From SR-FBR-E99 sp964455705 (GTDB taxonomy: Bacteria > Bacteroidota > Bacteroidia > Bacteroidales > VadinHA17): a DNA stretch of 64,000 nt. The position numbers and the translations under genes were made by a program. A model generated the notes under the pieces. That model ran no database searches. It was not told the DNA's origin and saw only the letters and a list, made by a program, of their open reading frames with translations. Positions 46,925 to 54,305 of the stretch are shown here, piece after piece (the stretch's first letter is position 1; every line of letters begins with the position of its first letter). The stretch covers positions 1 through 64,000 of the forward strand of contig CAYVYM010000007.1 of assembly GCA_964455705.1 (NCBI GenBank), given 5' to 3'.

Positions 46925-47887
46925 ATGGACGGAGCTACTGTAATTGATCTTTTAAACGGTTCGAAGAAGCCGCTTTTTACTTTTGAGCTGCTGCCACCCC
47001 TCAAGGGGCACAGCATTGAGCGCACATATAACACAATAGAAGGGCTGCTCGAGTACGCTCCTGCATACATCAACTTCACCTCTCACCGCAATGAGATGGT
47101 GCTGACCGAGAGATCCGACGGCCTGCTGGAGAAGCGTATTACCCGCAAGCGCCCCGGCACCATTGCCCTTGCAGCCGCGGTGAAGTACAAGTACAATGTG
47201 AACGTTGTGCCTCATATCCTCTGCGGCGGGTTCTCGAAGGAGGAGACAGAGAACGCGCTGATCGAGATGAACTTCCTGGGAATCAATGATGTACTGGCTC
47301 TGAGGGGTGACCCTCCCAAGGGCAGTCGCGTCTTCATTCCCGACCCCGGAGGGCATAAGAACACCAGTGAGCTGGTGCAACAGATCACCGACATGAACCG
47401 CGGGCACTATCTTGATCCGGATCTGAAGAACACCGCTGCAACATCATTCTGCATAGGTGTGGCCGGATATCCCGAGAAGCATTTCGAGGCTCCCAACCTG
47501 AAGAGTGACATGGTCAACCTTAAGCGCAAGGTTGATGCAGGCGCCTGTTATATTGTCACCCAGATGTTCTTCGACAATGATAAATTCTATGCTTTCCGTG
47601 ACGCTCTGCGGGCCATGGGTGTCACAGTGCCGTTGATCCCGGGCATCAAACCGGTCTCGGCGATGACTGACGTGAACCTGCTGCCGCAGACGTTCCATAT
47701 AGACATGCCCGAGGAGCTGGTGCATGAGCTCTCAAAGTGCCGTACTGACGAGGAGGCAAGGGAGGTGGGTATTGAGTGGTCTGCCGTGCAGAGCCGTGAC
47801 CTCCTGAAAAACGAAGTGCCGGGGATACATTACTATACGCTCGGGAGATCGGATAACATCGCACGTATTGTAAAAGCCTCATTTTAG
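46925..47887 (+). CDS. metF: 5,10-methylenetetrahydrofolate reductase
   Basis: A 320-residue flavoprotein that makes the methyl-THF used by MetH. The TIM-barrel pattern is clear: FTFELLPPLKGHSIE at the start (with the catalytic Glu), INFTSHR, NDVLALRGDPPKG, and ACYIVTQMFFDNDKFYAF. It sits 9 bp after metH in the same operon. The stop is followed by a palindromic repeat element and a degenerate repeat tract before metK, so the transcript probably ends there. Confidence 0.96.
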   Translation: MDGATVIDLLNGSKKPLFTFELLPPLKGHSIERTYNTIEGLLEYAPAYINFTSHRNEMVLTERSDGLLEKRITRKRPGTIALAAAVKYKYNVNVVPHILCGGFSKEETENALIEMNFLGINDVLALRGDPPKGSRVFIPDPGGHKNTSELVQQITDMNRGHYLDPDLKNTAATSFCIGVAGYPEKHFEAPNLKSDMVNLKRKVDAGACYIVTQMFFDNDKFYAFRDALRAMGVTVPLIPGIKPVSAMTDVNLLPQTFHIDMPEELVHELSKCRTDEEAREVGIEWSAVQSRDLLKNEVPGIHYYTLGRSDNIARIVKASF

Positions 47888-47920
47888 AGGCCGGAAGCCC
47901 GGCTGGCGGCAATTGGCAGG

Positions 47921-48021
47921 AATGGCCTACAAAACTATAACCGCTACGCGGTATGGGTTGTGTGGTGTGCCCTCTGCTCTACAAAACTATAACCGCTACG
48001 CGGTATTATTGGTAGGCCATT
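47921..48021. repeat. REP/MITE-like palindromic element
   Basis: A 101-bp element bounded by perfect 10-bp inverted repeats (AATGGCCTAC at 47921, GTAGGCCATT ending at 48021). Inside are two direct copies (47927-47954 and 47979-48006) of a 28-bp unit, each holding the small palindrome ACCGCTACGCGGT. No protein is encoded. Confidence 0.75.
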
Positions 48022-48030
48022 CAGAATCAG

Positions 48031-48144
48031 GCAGTAGTAGAATTTGCGATTTCAGATTTTCGATTGTCGATTTAATCAAAATTCGCAAATCGCAAATCGC
48101 AATTCGCAAATCGCAAATCTTTCAGACTACAGACCTTCAGACCT
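48031..48144 (+). repeat. Degenerate intergenic repeat tract, copy A
   Basis: An AT-rich tract built from CGATTGTCGATT, repeated AATCGCAA and CAGACCTTCAGACC-like words. Its order of words matches, in reverse complement, the tract at 50899-51001. The region up to ~48210 continues with GACTTTCGACTTT words and no gene. Confidence 0.7.
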
Positions 48145-48216
48145 TAGTCCGCAAGCTGGCGGATCAGACTTTCGACTTTAAGGACTTTCGACTTTACAGA
48201 CTTTCAACTTTTTTAC

Positions 48217-48224
48217 TACATTTG
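48217..48224 (+). promoter_or_regulatory. -7 promoter element of metK
   Basis: TACATTTG matches TAnnTTTG. Transcription would start near 48231, about seven bases before the predicted riboswitch, leaving a leader of roughly 120 bases. Confidence 0.5.
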
Positions 48225-48237
48225 TGCCATTATATGA

Positions 48238-48290
48238 CGGTGGACAGATTTGTGCTGATTGCAACCACGGAAAAAAATGCTAAAACGGTT
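48238..48290 (+). promoter_or_regulatory. metK: Probable SAM-II riboswitch in the metK leader
   Basis: The leader fits the SAM-II H-type pseudoknot. P1 pairs GUGG 48240-48243 with CCAC 48265-48268. Loop 1 holds GAUUU (48247-48251) and AUUGCAA (48258-48264). Downstream is AAAUGCUAAAA (48275-48285), including the conserved GCUAAA. The second helix pairs GCUG.UU.GCA (48254-48263) with UGC..AA.CGGU (48278-48289), using two G-U pairs. This aptamer class binds S-adenosylmethionine, the product of MetK, so feedback repression is expected. The aptamer ends about 60 bases before the ATG, further than usual, so the switching mechanism is unclear. Confidence 0.72.
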
Positions 48291-48349
48291 TTCACCCGCT
48301 GCTTTTCAACAATCCGTCCCTGCCTTTGTTAAACTTAAAAAATTAACAG

Positions 48350-49618
48350 ATGAGCTATTTATTTACTTCTGAATCAGTATCCGAAGGCCACCCTGACAAG
48401 GTAGCCGATCAGATCTCCGACGCACTTCTTGATAACTTCCTTGCATGGGACCCCGACTCGAAAGTCGCATGCGAGACCCTCGTCACTACCGGACAGGTGG
48501 TTGTGGCAGGCGAGGTCAGGACTAAAACCTATATCGACGTACAGAACATCATCCGCGATGTCATCAACAAGATCGGCTACACGAAGGCCGAGTACATGTT
48601 CGACGGCAACTCCTGCGGTATCTTCTCTGCCATCCATGAACAGTCGCCCGATATCAACCAGGGCGTCGTCCGCAAGAAAAAGGAGGACCAGGGCGCCGGC
48701 GACCAGGGAATGATGTTTGGCTATGCCGTCAATGAGACCGGTAATTACCTGCCTCTCTCCCTTGACATAGCACATGAGCTTGTTTATCAGCTCGCCGAGA
48801 TACGACGTGAGGGTAAGGTGATGAAATACCTCAGACCCGACTCCAAGTCGCAGGTCACAATCGAATACAAGGAGGACGGCACCCCGAAAAGGATCCATAC
48901 AATTGTCGTGTCAACACAGCATGACGACTTCGACAGAGATGAGAAGAAGATGCTGGAGACAATCAAAAAGGATGTCATCAGCATCCTTGTCCCCAGGGTG
49001 AAGGCTCAGTTCGGTGCGAAGGAACAGAAACTGTTTGACGGCAAGATAATTTACCATGTCAACCCGACGGGCAAGTTTGTCATCGGCGGTCCTCACGGCG
49101 ACAGCGGCCTCACGGGACGCAAGATCATCGTCGACACCTACGGCGGCCGCGGTGCTCACGGCGGCGGCGCCTTCTCGGGCAAGGACCCCTCGAAGGTAGA
49201 CCGGTCGGCAGCATACGCCGCACGTCATATTGCCAAGAATATGGTCGCCGCCGGCGTGGCACACGAGATGCTGGTACAGGTGTCATACGCCATCGGCGTG
49301 GCTGAACCGGTAGGCATCTTTGTCAATACATTCGGCACATCAAATGTCAAAATGAAAGACGGGGAGATCGCGAAGCTGATCGGTAAAATGTTCGACCTGC
49401 GCCCGGCGGTGATAGAAAAGGAATTCGGACTCCGGAAACCCATATACAGTGAGACTGCCGCCTACGGCCACATGGGCCGCAAGCCGCAGACCAAGGAAAA
49501 GACATTCCGCTCATTCAACGGCAAGCCTGACAAAAAATTAACCGTCTCTCTCTTTAAGTGGGAGGAGCTGAACAAGGTTAATGCAATTAAAAAGGCTTTC
49601 GGCCTCCGGGAGGAGTAA
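48350..49618 (+). CDS. metK: S-adenosylmethionine synthetase
   Basis: A 422-residue enzyme making SAM from methionine and ATP in the cytoplasm. It begins MSYLFTSESVSEGHPDKVADQ, which includes the ATP-binding His of GHPDK. Other family blocks are QSPDINQGV, GAGDQGMMFGYA, the P-loop-like GGAFSGKDPSKVDRSAAY, and IGVAEPVGI. It is slightly longer than the E. coli enzyme, as is common in Bacteroidota. It has its own promoter and a probable SAM-II riboswitch, separate from metH-metF. Confidence 0.97.
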   Translation: MSYLFTSESVSEGHPDKVADQISDALLDNFLAWDPDSKVACETLVTTGQVVVAGEVRTKTYIDVQNIIRDVINKIGYTKAEYMFDGNSCGIFSAIHEQSPDINQGVVRKKKEDQGAGDQGMMFGYAVNETGNYLPLSLDIAHELVYQLAEIRREGKVMKYLRPDSKSQVTIEYKEDGTPKRIHTIVVSTQHDDFDRDEKKMLETIKKDVISILVPRVKAQFGAKEQKLFDGKIIYHVNPTGKFVIGGPHGDSGLTGRKIIVDTYGGRGAHGGGAFSGKDPSKVDRSAAYAARHIAKNMVAAGVAHEMLVQVSYAIGVAEPVGIFVNTFGTSNVKMKDGEIAKLIGKMFDLRPAVIEKEFGLRKPIYSETAAYGHMGRKPQTKEKTFRSFNGKPDKKLTVSLFKWEELNKVNAIKKAFGLREE

Positions 49619-49671
49619 CCAACAGCTCGCGCCGGACGCGATCAGCTATTCAGCATTCATAGATATGCAAA

Positions 49672-49723
49672 ATGTATTATGCAAAATGTATAATACATAA
49701 TGTATAAATTATGTTTATATTTG
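49672..49723 (+). promoter_or_regulatory. Promoter and operator-like palindrome before the AAA ATPase gene
   Basis: A perfect 9-bp inverted repeat (ATGTATTAT at 49672-49680, ATAATACAT at 49690-49698, 9-bp spacer) lies upstream of a -7 element TATATTTG (49716-49723). The gene starts 19 bp after it. The palindrome covers the place of a -33 element, so it could bind a repressor. Confidence 0.5.
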
Positions 49724-49742
49724 TGAAGAAGCAGAAGTTATC

Positions 49743-50873
49743 ATGAATAATAAGAATCCTTTTCCAGTGGTCGGATACCATGGACCTGAGCTATTTTGCG
49801 ACAGAGAGAAAGAAGCAGAAAGACTTTCGAAGAATCTGAAGGGTGGTTTGAACATTACCCTTATTTCTCTTCGAAGAATGGGAAAAACCGCACTTATTCA
49901 CCATGTATTTAATGAAATATTCAGAGAAAAGCAATCGTTTTGCCTGTATGTAGACCTCTATCCTACCCGAAGCATTAAGGATCTTACCAGGCAGTTGGCG
50001 ACGGCTTCGATGAATGTACTGCCAAGGAAAAAGAGGATTGGAAATCGTTTTCTTTCATTCCTTAAGGGATTAAGGCCGGTTATAACATATGATCCTCTGA
50101 CCGGAGCTCCGGGGGTCAGGTTTGAATATTCCGACGTTTCGGAATATGAGGTTACTCTGGCAGCTCTGCTGAAGTTTCTGGATGAGATCGGAACAGATAT
50201 CTATCTTGCCTTTGACGAATTCCAGGTTGTTGCTTCCTACGAGGAGGGAAATGCGGAAGCCATTCTAAGGACCATGATTCAACCCCTGAAAAATGTTTAT
50301 TTTATCTTCAGCGGAAGCAACAGGCATATGATGAATGAGATCTTTCACAGCTCAAAGAGACCTTTCTTTGCAAGTACCAGGATTATGAGCCTTCCGGTGA
50401 TTTCCTCGGAAAGTTATAGCCGGTTTATTGCAGAGAAGTTTGCAGAAAATAAAAGAAAGATATCTCCGGAGGCGATTGCTTTTGTTCTCGACTGGACCCG
50501 CAGGCACACCTATTATACACAGTCTGTATGTAACACGCTGTTCAGCACTGGAAGCAGAGAAATTGATATACAATCGGTAAAGGCCATATGTAGCGATATA
50601 CTCGAGGAGCAGGAAAAGACTTTTCTCCAGTATCGGCATCTGCTAACATCAAACCAGTGGCAGCTCCTTATGGCTGTAGCAAAGGAGGGGAGGGTTTACA
50701 AACCACATTCAGGTGAGTTCATCAGCATGCATTCTCTGGGGACACCTGCCACAATCGTGAGAGCGCTCGATGCGCTGCTGTCAAAGGAGATGATTTATGA
50801 GGAGAGTGACAGCAATGGGAGATACTATTCAGTGTATGATCTCTTCCTGTCAAGGTGGCTGGAGAGGCAGTAG
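49743..50873 (+). CDS. AAA-type ATPase with C-terminal winged helix (archaeal ATPase-like)
   Basis: A 376-residue P-loop ATPase. It opens with a FCDREKEAERLSKNL box. Walker A is SLRRMGKTALIHH (GKT near residue 45), and Walker B is IYLAFDEFQVV. A sensor strand is YFIFSGSNRHMM, and a winged helix lies at about 300-376 (ATIVRALDALLSKEMIYEE). It resembles the archaeal-ATPase/DEXX-box family, whose role is generally unknown. The C-terminal DUF234 nuclease-like domain of some relatives is absent. It has its own AT-rich promoter with a palindrome and stands alone between repeat tracts, which could mark a mobile or recently inserted gene. Confidence 0.82.
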   Translation: MNNKNPFPVVGYHGPELFCDREKEAERLSKNLKGGLNITLISLRRMGKTALIHHVFNEIFREKQSFCLYVDLYPTRSIKDLTRQLATASMNVLPRKKRIGNRFLSFLKGLRPVITYDPLTGAPGVRFEYSDVSEYEVTLAALLKFLDEIGTDIYLAFDEFQVVASYEEGNAEAILRTMIQPLKNVYFIFSGSNRHMMNEIFHSSKRPFFASTRIMSLPVISSESYSRFIAEKFAENKRKISPEAIAFVLDWTRRHTYYTQSVCNTLFSTGSREIDIQSVKAICSDILEEQEKTFLQYRHLLTSNQWQLLMAVAKEGRVYKPHSGEFISMHSLGTPATIVRALDALLSKEMIYEESDSNGRYYSVYDLFLSRWLERQ

Positions 50874-50898
50874 GTCAGTCGGCAGTCCTATTGGTCAA

Positions 50899-51001
50899 AA
50901 GGTCTGAAGGTCTTATATCTGAAGGATTTGCGATTCGCGATTTGCGATTGCAGATTTTGAATAATCGACAATCGAAAATTCCACTACTGCCTGCTGCCTG
51001 A
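50899..51001 (-). repeat. Degenerate intergenic repeat tract, copy B
   Basis: Read on the minus strand it follows copy A word for word with substitutions: GCAGTAGTGGAATTTTCGATTGTCGATT, then repeated AATCGCAA, then CCTTCAGA..AAGACCTTCAGACC. A and B therefore form a ~100-bp inverted repeat flanking metK and the AAA ATPase gene. Confidence 0.7.
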
Positions 51002-51031
51002 TTGGAGACTGAGGACTGAACAAATGGGTGC

Positions 51032-51745
51032 CTATCGTTTGCCGGTAAGATGCCGGAAGGTTTCCTCGAGGCGGGAGCCGGCGAGGGAGGAGATCTTATC
51101 AATGGGGCCGTCGGCAACAATATGGCCGTGGTCAATGATGATGACGCGGCTACAGATGGCTTCCACCTCCTGCATGATATGGGTTGAGAGCAAGACCGTC
51201 TTCTCACGGCCGGCCTCGGAGATGAGGTTGCGTATCTCCACTATCTGGTTTGGGTCGAGGCCGGTGGTGGCCTCGTCGAGGATCAGCACCTGAGGATCAT
51301 GGACCAGCGCCTGCGCCAGTCCTACCCGCTGGCGGTATCCCTTGGAGAGGGCTCCTATCCTCTTGCCCTGCTCAGGTGTCAGTCCGGTGCGCTCAATGAC
51401 AGAATCCACGGCTTCACGACTCCTGTTGCCCATCCGGTATAAGTAAGCAACATATCCGAGGTACTCCCGGACGTACATATCAGTGTAAAGGGGGTTGTTC
51501 TCAGGCAGGTAGCCAATAAGCTTCTTCATCTCCGTGGCGTCCGGTCCGGCAGGGAGTCCGCATACAGTTACGCTGCCCGAATCGGCGGATAAGAAACCGG
51601 TGATGATCTTCATCATCGTCGACTTCCCGGCGCCGTTGGGGCCGATGAAACCGACTATCTCGCCGGCAGGAATGGTGAATGATACATCATCAAGGGCCTT
51701 CTGGAGACCATAGCTCTTCGTAATGTTACTGACTACTATTGACAT
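51032..51745 (-). CDS. ABC transporter ATPase, GldA-like
   Basis: A 237-residue ATPase subunit. Walker A is GPNGAGKST (near residue 36), the signature LSKGYRQRVGLAQAL, Walker B LILDEATTGLDP, and the H-loop STHIMQEV. The segment IGYLPENNPLYTDMYVREYL is characteristic of GldA and related NodI/CcmA-type ATPases. GldA normally works with GldF and GldG in Bacteroidota gliding. Neither is adjacent, and the protein is shorter than the ~300-residue GldA I know. It could power another export permease located elsewhere. Confidence 0.8.
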   Translation of the reverse strand: MSIVVSNITKSYGLQKALDDVSFTIPAGEIVGFIGPNGAGKSTMMKIITGFLSADSGSVTVCGLPAGPDATEMKKLIGYLPENNPLYTDMYVREYLGYVAYLYRMGNRSREAVDSVIERTGLTPEQGKRIGALSKGYRQRVGLAQALVHDPQVLILDEATTGLDPNQIVEIRNLISEAGREKTVLLSTHIMQEVEAICSRVIIIDHGHIVADGPIDKISSLAGSRLEETFRHLTGKR

Positions 51746-51858
51746 TTAAAAATTGTCGATTGTCGATGTGCGATTGCCGAATAGAATTACCGATTGTCGA
51801 TTCCCGATTTCCGGTTATTTTTTTTAATCGCAAATCGCAAATCACAAAATCGAAAATT
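51746..51858. repeat. Degenerate intergenic repeat tract, copy C
   Basis: The 113 bp between the GldA-like and stress-protein genes consists of CGATTGTCGAT, CCGATTT, an AT-rich run and AATCGCAAATCGCAAATCACAAAATCG words, similar in vocabulary to copies A and B but in a different order. No gene seen. Confidence 0.6.
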
Positions 51859-52701
51859 CTACCCATACATGAACTGTCCGAGGTTGGCAAACGCCGACGA
51901 CGGGTTCACGCAGCAGACAGGAATCTTTGAACTGTTGGCGATTATCTCCTGCTCCTTTGCACCTATTACGTAATCTGCAAAGGTGATGTCCTTGGTGGTC
52001 ATGATAAGGATGAGGTCTGCCTTAAGCTCCAGGGCAATCTCGATAGTCTTCTCAGCCAGCTTGTCTGAGGGTACTTCCTTGATGTCATACTCTATGTTGT
52101 TCTGTATGAGCATCCTCACCGTATAGTTGAGGTTCAGGTTGGCCTTTTTGGCAAGCGACTCATCCTTCCGGGTTGCCTTCAGGATATGGACCTTTGAATC
52201 AAAGTATTTGCCCATGAAGATTGCCATTGAGAGTTTCTCCTTCTCCTCTGCCCGCCAGTCGATGGGGCAGACAATATTATGATACCTCTCCTGGTCAGCC
52301 GGTGGTGCCTGAACCACAATGTAGGGGACTTTTGATTTGGCTATCACCTTCAGCGCCCAGCTGCCGGTCAGTTTCTGCATGCCGCTCATGCCGTGGGTTC
52401 CCATCACCACCAGTGATGCACCGCGGTCATTGACGAACTCAGGTATCTGTTTAAAAATGGTGCCGCGCTGAACGTGTGTCTTTACCTTGACACCGAAGTT
52501 GCGCTCAACCTCGTTTCCCTTTATGGTCATCGCCGCCTGCTTGGCCTTGATGCCACCCTCGGTGGTGATCTTCTCCACAATATGCAGAAGGCATATGTCA
52601 TTGTGAGTCATGCGTGATATCTTAATGGCATGCTGCAATGCATAATCCGTTACCGGAGTGAAATCCCATGGCACTACAATAATCTTGCTGTCGACTTCCA
52701 T
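51859..52701 (-). CDS. Tandem universal stress protein
   Basis: A 280-residue cytoplasmic protein made of two UspA domains. The first (1-~145) starts KIIVVPWDFTPVTDYALQHA and ends with the nucleotide-binding loop VVMGTHGMSGMQKLTGSWA. The second (~146-280) starts NIVCPIDWRAEEKEKL, but its loop (LIMTTKDITF) lacks the Gly-rich ATP motif, so probably only the first half binds nucleotide. The upstream 195 bp is shared with the divergent asnS promoter. Confidence 0.9.
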   Translation of the reverse strand: MEVDSKIIVVPWDFTPVTDYALQHAIKISRMTHNDICLLHIVEKITTEGGIKAKQAAMTIKGNEVERNFGVKVKTHVQRGTIFKQIPEFVNDRGASLVVMGTHGMSGMQKLTGSWALKVIAKSKVPYIVVQAPPADQERYHNIVCPIDWRAEEKEKLSMAIFMGKYFDSKVHILKATRKDESLAKKANLNLNYTVRMLIQNNIEYDIKEVPSDKLAEKTIEIALELKADLILIMTTKDITFADYVIGAKEQEIIANSSKIPVCCVNPSSAFANLGQFMYG

Positions 52702-52865
52702 AATGTTCCCGTTTTCAATTTGTAAGGTAAAATTACCCTTTTTCAGTGATAATTCAAAACCGTAATCCTCCTATGAGAAACGCTGTTGCTACAGGAAAAA
52801 TTGCTTTTGTGCACAAAAACAATGCCATTTGTTAACTGACCGTTACGGCAAGAGGAACAAAATGC

Positions 52866-52873
52866 TATTTTTG
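52866..52873 (+). promoter_or_regulatory. -7 promoter element of asnS
   Basis: TATTTTTG fits TAnnTTTG, 23 bp before the asnS ATG. No convincing -33 element. Confidence 0.5.
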
Positions 52874-52896
52874 TGAACGTAAAGCTTTGATTATAT

Positions 52897-54285
52897 ATGA
52901 AGAGGATAAGAGTAAAGGAGCTGCTGGCAAATCCGGAGACCGGGGAGAAGGTGCTTGTAAAGGGATGGGTCAGGACAAAGAGAGAGATCAAGAACGTGGC
53001 ATTTGTTGCCCTCAATGACGGTTCAACCATAAACAACATACAGATTGTCATTGACCTGAGCGCTTTCGCGGCGGATCTCCTGAAGGATATAACCACCGGT
53101 GCCAGCATAGGGGTGACGGGTACACTGGAGCCGTCGCAAGGGAAGGGACAGAGTGTTGAGATACTTGCTACGGAGCTGACTCTCTACGGCAAGTGTGACC
53201 CGGACAGCTATCCTCTTCAGAAGAAGGGACATTCGATGGAGTTCCTGAGGGAGATAGCGCATCTTCGTTTCCGCACCAACACCTTCGGGGCGGTGATGCG
53301 TATAAGGCATGCCATGGCTTTTGCCATACACAAGTATTTCAATGACAGGGGATTCTTTTACCTGCATACACCCATCATCACCGGCAGCGATGCCGAGGGG
53401 GCTGGCGAGATGTTCCATGTCACCACCCTCGACCTGAATGATCCGCCCCGCAACAGGGATGGAGCCATTGATTATGATGCCGACTTCTTCGGTAAACCGG
53501 CCAACCTGACTGTGAGCGGTCAGCTGGAAGGTGAGCTGGGCGCCCTGGCACTGGGTGAGATCTATACCTTCGGCCCCACGTTCCGTGCCGAGAACTCAAA
53601 CACACCCCGCCACCTGGCGGAGTTCTGGATGATTGAGCCGGAGATGGCATTCTGGGACCTGAATGACAACATGGACATGGCCGAGGATTTCCTCAAGTAT
53701 CTTATAAAGTATGCCCTTGATAACTGCAGGGAGGATCTTGATTTCCTGAACAAGATGATAGACACCGGCCTCATTGAGAGGCTGGAGTTCGTCCTCGCCA
53801 ATGATTTCGTGAGACTGTCCTACACGGAGGCAATAAAGATCCTCGAGGCTGCCGACCGCAAGTGGGAGTATGCTGTGGGCTGGGGGCGTGACCTTCAGGC
53901 AGAGCATGAGCGATACCTTGTTGAGACTCACTTCAGGCGTCCTGTTATACTCACTGATTACCCCAAAGCCATCAAGGCCTTCTACATGAAGCAGAATGAC
54001 GACGGCCTGACAGTCAGGGCCATGGATGTGCTCTTCCCGGGGATAGGTGAGATCATTGGAGGCTCACAGAGGGAGGAGGATCTGGATAAGCTGACAAAGA
54101 GGATTGAGGAGCTGAACCTGCCTGTGAAGGATCTCTGGTGGTACCTTGACACGAGGAGGTTCGGCACGGTACCTCACTCTGGCTTTGGCCTGGGGTTTGC
54201 GCGCATGATCCTGTTCATGACAGGCATGTCGAACATACGTGATGTGGTCCCGTTCCCGCGCACCCCGCGGAATGCGGAGTTTTAA
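52897..54285 (+). CDS. asnS: Asparaginyl-tRNA synthetase
   Basis: A 462-residue class IIb synthetase charging tRNA-Asn. An N-terminal OB-fold anticodon domain (VLVKGWVRTKREIKNVAFVAL) precedes the catalytic core. Motif 2 is FGPTFRAENSNTPRHLAEFW and motif 3 is GFGLGFARMILFMTG. The short motif-2-to-core spacing and EPEMAF are typical of AsnRS rather than AspRS. Direct charging of tRNA-Asn means a GatCAB route is not needed for asparagine. rpoN follows after 20 bp. Confidence 0.96.
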   Translation: MKRIRVKELLANPETGEKVLVKGWVRTKREIKNVAFVALNDGSTINNIQIVIDLSAFAADLLKDITTGASIGVTGTLEPSQGKGQSVEILATELTLYGKCDPDSYPLQKKGHSMEFLREIAHLRFRTNTFGAVMRIRHAMAFAIHKYFNDRGFFYLHTPIITGSDAEGAGEMFHVTTLDLNDPPRNRDGAIDYDADFFGKPANLTVSGQLEGELGALALGEIYTFGPTFRAENSNTPRHLAEFWMIEPEMAFWDLNDNMDMAEDFLKYLIKYALDNCREDLDFLNKMIDTGLIERLEFVLANDFVRLSYTEAIKILEAADRKWEYAVGWGRDLQAEHERYLVETHFRRPVILTDYPKAIKAFYMKQNDDGLTVRAMDVLFPGIGEIIGGSQREEDLDKLTKRIEELNLPVKDLWWYLDTRRFGTVPHSGFGLGFARMILFMTGMSNIRDVVPFPRTPRNAEF

Positions 54286-54305
54286 CACACTGAACGGCAG
54301 GCGGT

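Noticed and set aside
47927..48006. CRISPR array start (two 28-bp identical repeats)
   Set aside because: There are only two copies, they lie inside a larger inverted-repeat element, and no cas genes are in view.
47913..48332. 139-residue open frame between metF and metK
   Set aside because: It runs through the REP-like element, the degenerate repeat tract, the promoter and the riboswitch. Its composition follows the repeats and it resembles no family.
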